This document shows, piece after piece, positions 60,910 to 64,000 of a DNA stretch of 64,000 nucleotides; positions within the stretch are counted from its first letter, which is position 1; the number at the start of each line of letters is the position of its first letter. This DNA is from Hippophae tibetana (Eukaryota > Streptophyta > Magnoliopsida > Rosales > Elaeagnaceae): assembly GCA_037013495.1 (NCBI GenBank), contig CM072810.1, positions 85,606,449 to 85,670,448 of the forward strand, written 5' to 3'. The translations under genes were made by a program, and so were the position numbers. The notes under the pieces are model-generated. The model was not told where the DNA came from and ran no database searches. It saw only the letters and a program-made list of their open reading frames with translations.

Positions 60910-62764
60910 GACGTTAATTTAAGCGCTAGATGGAAGGCAACCCATCATTTTAGGTAATTTTCTGTTATTTATTTTATTTACTTAATTTTATTATTTATTT
61001 TAGTTTAATTATATGTGAATAATTTTTAAATTGTTAAAACTAAAAATATTTATTGAGATGTTAGAAGTTCACAACGATCTGTTTGTATACACTTTAATGA
61101 TGAATATGATGGATGCACCTGCATTTCTCTATTACTACTTGCACATTCTCAGGAAATAGGTAATCTTTCTTCTCTTTTCTCTTTATCTTTAATTTAAAGT
61201 TGTTACATTGATGACAATGTAAGTTGTAGGTTGGTGGTGGTGAAAAGTTACCATGCTTAATTAGAAAAAATATTAACAATTTAAAAATAAAAAAAATATT
61301 TTTTTTCTTTTTTATGTTCACATTTTCATTTTTTGTGTTTGGGTTTTTTTTGTTTTGTGTGATTTAGTAATTTTTGGAATATAAAAAAAAAATAAAAAAT
61401 TTCTCACAAAAATTTATCATTTCTTTAAATCAAATTTAAGTAAATAGTTAAGTCTTTTGTACTGTTAGATTAATTTTTGAAAACATATCATGAAATATTT
61501 TGTAATTATTTTTGGTAATTAGTTAGTTTTTTGTCATAACTATTTCTTGATAAGATGTGGAAATTATATTAAACCCAAAATCGGTGTTTATGAATTGTTT
61601 TTAACTATGTGAGATATAATTTGAGCCTAATTTCCTTTATTCATAGTGAAATATATATTTTTCCTACTCCAAACACATTTCTTATTTCTTCAATTGATTA
61701 AATGATCTCTATAGGTATTAGCATTTAATGTATGAATTTTTTCCTCATCTTAATAGAGTATCGTATATATTTATTATTATTATTTTTGCTTAGATTAAAT
61801 TATTTGAGTAGAAATTGATAGTATATGCTTATATCTCATTCATGCATGACTGCTACAAAAAAAAGACATATCTGGGGTTACCTAAACCAAGATCAAACAG
61901 AAAAGCCACAAAATTAACCACTCACCAAAATCCTAAAAAATGTACAATCTGTACATGAGTTGACTCTCTAAAATATATATATTGAGAAATATCTTCAGAA
62001 AAAAATAGAGAGATAAAGAATATATAGTATAATCTACATACTATGACCCACATTGCCTACAAAGTTGTGAGTAAAGGCTAATTACAAAAGAAAGATATAG
62101 GAAGTGATTCCCTAAAAAGTCATTGCACTTTCTTCAATTGTAAAAGGCATATATCTTGAAATTCTTTCTTAATGAGTTTGATTTATGCATGAAAATAATT
62201 TTTATATATGATATCTTTATAATTTATACATTCGATTCCTTTCATAAGATCAATGTTAAAATAACACTTTGAGCCTTTATTCTTTATACATATGCGAACA
62301 TATTAGTTCATTTCTATACATCAACTCTTTCGCATATAAATTAGTATGAGTGTTTGAACTCATAGGATTCAGTGTTTTGAGAGTATTGACAAGTGAGGAA
62401 TAGAGTCGAAGCGAATTCAGATTCTTGACACTGAAATTGGGTGAAATTAAATTAAAACATTTTTTATATGAAATATGAAAATGATTTTCGACTAATTATT
62501 ATAATAAATCATGATTGTTTAAAGAGATTAAAATAACTTATGCTTGAGATTTTAATTATGATCTTAAAGGAGATTAAAAAGTATGAGACATTTTTGTGAT
62601 ATGTTGTTTTCTTTTATTCTTAAAAGTTAATTTTTGATTTTGTTGTAATTTTAGTTTTTGAGTTGATTGTTTTTATTATTTCTTTTAATTTTTACATTTA
62701 GTTCAATGTTTGTGGGTATCATTACTGAAAACCCTCACGAGACTCAAACTCGTCCACTAGGGCA
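60910..62764 (+). other. 3' untranslated tail of element B
   Basis: About 1.85 kb without a convincing open frame and no envelope-like gene. Near 61205-61220 lies the perfect inverted repeat ACATTG-ATGA-CAATGT, followed by a G-rich GGTTGGTGGTGGTG. Short motifs of this kind are found downstream of integrase in related plant elements. The rest is AT-rich. Confidence 0.6.
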
Positions 62765-62903
62765 ACCATATATATTTCTTCCTTAGATCGACCTTGGGAG
62801 TATACTTATCATTTTCTACGAAATGATTCGTGCACTTGCGAGAGTTTTATAAATATAAAACCAAAGTATTGGCAGAATCGGCGATGTCGGTTTTCGTTCA
62901 TCA
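62765..62903 (+). repeat. Right-end LTR sequence of element B
   Basis: The last about 139 bp match the end of the LTR at 51225-53021 (CTTAGATCGACCTTGG, ATGATTCGTGCACTTGCGAG, AACCAAAGTATTGGCAGAAT) and finish with TTCATCA at 62903. Only this terminal part of the LTR is recognisable at this end. Confidence 0.88.
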
Positions 62904-62908
62904 TTCAT
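62904..62908 (+). other. Target-site duplication, right copy
   Basis: TTCAT, identical to 51220-51224. The following bases resume element A (FIKEFSKI-type RNase H wording). Confidence 0.9.
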
Positions 62909-63503
62909 CAAGGAATTTTCCAAGATCTCTAAGCCTTTTTGCAATCTTTTGGAAAAAGATAGGAAATTCAATTTTGATGAAGATTGTCTAGAATATTTTC
63001 GGGCATTGAAAAAGAAGCTGATCACTACTCCCATCATTATTACATCAGACTGGAGTCTACCATTTAAGCTCATGTGTGATGCTAGTGACTTTATAGTTAG
63101 AGCTATTTTCTGTCAATGCAAAAGGAGAGTATTCCATGCCATTTACTATGCTAGCAAGACTTTGATCGATGCTCAGCTTAATTATGCTACCACAGAAAAT
63201 GAGTTACTTGTTGTTGTATATGATTTTGAAAAGTTCTGCTCCTATCTAATTGGTACTAATGTGATAGTTTACATTGATCAATGTTCCATAAAATATCTTA
63301 TTTCTAATAAGGATGCAAATCCAAGATTGATTAGATGGGTACTCCTATTGCAAGAATTCGATTTAGAGATCAAGGATAATAAGGGAACTGAGAATCAATT
63401 GGTAGATCGTCTATCTAGACTAGAGAATAGTGATGGTGTCATAGATAAGACCATCATCGACGAGACTTTTCTGGATGAGTGTTGTCTCTTTTGGAGAACA
63501 TAA
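62909..63503 (+). pseudogene. RNase H region of element A, right of the insertion
   Basis: [81 protein letters not shown] and [14 protein letters not shown]: an Athila-type RNase H leading towards integrase, which is not present. It ends where inverted LTR sequence begins near 63505. Confidence 0.85.
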
Positions 63504-63504
63504 A

Positions 63505-64000
63505 ATGTGCAAGTATACACGGTCACAAGTAATAAAATTTGATGAGTAAATTATTGTTCCCATGGAGATTTATTACTATAGTTTGTTGGGTACTAAAATT
63601 ATTTCACTCTGATTTTATCCAAAACAATCGTTGATTTGGAACAAGTTAACTAAAGAGTTTTATAACAAAATAAAAGAAATCTAGGATTGCAGTTTTTCAC
63701 CAAATTAATCCACTCGAATCATATTATTTTCTCTTGATTTATATTTTTTTAGTAAATTTCATTTGTCAATCGAAAACTTCTAATTTTATCCATACATCTC
63801 TTCCGAGATCCGTATAAACACACCTCGCTAAATTAATTCACTATATTCCTATGAGAATTAAATTCACCAAGATTCATTGCGTTCTAAGTTCTCAAATGGC
63901 CACACATATGATAAAGGTATATTCATATCCTTCATATATACATGTTATTCTATCCATGAGCAATATACACAAAAATGCATCTTCAAAGTTTATTTAAGTG
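63505..64000 (-). repeat. Inverted LTR of the element A family, running off the right edge
   Basis: Matches the reverse complement of about 47170-47615: AAGTATACACGGTCACAAGT, CACCAAATTAATCCACT, GAATCATATTATTTTCTCTT and TATTCCTATGAGAATTAAAT occur in the same order. This LTR points opposite to element A. It may belong to a second A-type insertion or to an inversion. Confidence 0.85.

Larger units (their letters stand above)
51225..62903 (+). mobile_element. Element B: dual-gag Athila-clade retrotransposon nested in element A
   Basis: LTR 51225-53021, primer site 53028-53045, leader, gag-1 54187-55380, gag-2 55691-56850, protease about 57300-57800, RT about 57915-58880, RNase H about 58980-59500, integrase to 60909, an untranslated tail, and the LTR terminus ending 62903. 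TTCAT flanks both ends. It is the best preserved copy of the family in the window, broken in roughly ten places. Over the last about 130 bp the two LTR ends differ at about ten positions by eye, which implies an insertion some few million years old under usual plant substitution rates. No envelope-like frame is seen. Confidence 0.93.
45526..63503 (+). mobile_element. Athila-clade element A (broken, split by element B)
   Basis: LTR about 45526-47634, primer site 47641, gag from about 47780, protease about 49540-49960, RT about 50035-51219; then after element B, RNase H about 62909-63480. Gag and RT wording ([49 protein letters not shown]) is typical of Athila. The family differs from element B in LTR and gag. 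No integrase or downstream LTR in sense orientation is seen before the right edge; an inverted LTR follows instead. About ten or more breaks. Confidence 0.82.

Noticed and set aside
60910-62764. Possible envelope-like gene after integrase in element B
   Set aside because: No frame of useful length, and no signal peptide or membrane segment in a plus-strand frame.
1-64000. tRNA or rRNA genes
   Set aside because: No cloverleaf with internal A and B boxes or rRNA segment was recognised by eye. The tRNA-like words found are primer-binding sites of retroelements.

Overview
This 64 kb window is plant nuclear DNA, most likely from a eudicot. It is strongly AT-rich, has intron-bearing plant genes, and carries plant-specific retroelement lineages: Ty3/gypsy Athila and Tat clades and an endogenous pararetrovirus (Caulimoviridae). 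I cannot name the species. Only two host loci are visible, at about 37.1-43.5 kb; nearly everything else is fossil mobile DNA.

Layout. 0-15.5 kb: a pile-up of one Athila-clade family with about 1.8 kb LTRs and an unusual tandem pair of divergent gag regions. Two copies on the minus strand share a middle LTR, followed by a complete plus-strand LTR (13501-15292). Two of the LTR/primer-binding-site junctions are amplified into short tandem arrays. 15.5-27.1 kb: two joined Tat-clade fragments. The first has a pol relic, a tandem array of about 190 bp units and an antisense reading-frame relic. The second has a gag relic, another antisense relic and a short LTR. 27.1-28.1 kb: AT-rich DNA with a local duplication. 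28.1-36.0 kb: a degraded caulimovirid copy in order (coat protein, protease/reverse transcriptase/RNase H, transactivator-like region, TATA box, polyadenylation signal, tRNA-Met primer site), interrupted by a 1363 bp solo LTR with a clean TAATT target duplication.

36.0-43.9 kb: host island. A CDK-like protein kinase gene of the myristoylated MGCICS type is a decayed but intron-containing duplicate. Beside it, on the minus strand, is an intact three-exon gene for a predicted plastid YqgE/AlgH-type (DUF179) protein of 347 residues. 44.0-45.5 kb: AT-rich intergenic DNA with a long-armed inverted-repeat (MITE-like) element. 45.5-64 kb: a second Athila-clade element (A), split between its RT and RNase H regions by a dual-gag element (B, 51225-62903). 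B is flanked by a perfect 5 bp TTCAT duplication. An LTR of the A type in inverted orientation runs off the right edge.

The most unusual features are the conserved tandem gag duplication, the independent multi-copy primer-binding-site arrays, the tandem array and antisense relics in the Tat fragments, and the ordered pararetrovirus fossil. All retroelements and the viral copy are broken fossils. The only gene here that looks functional is the YqgE/DUF179 gene.
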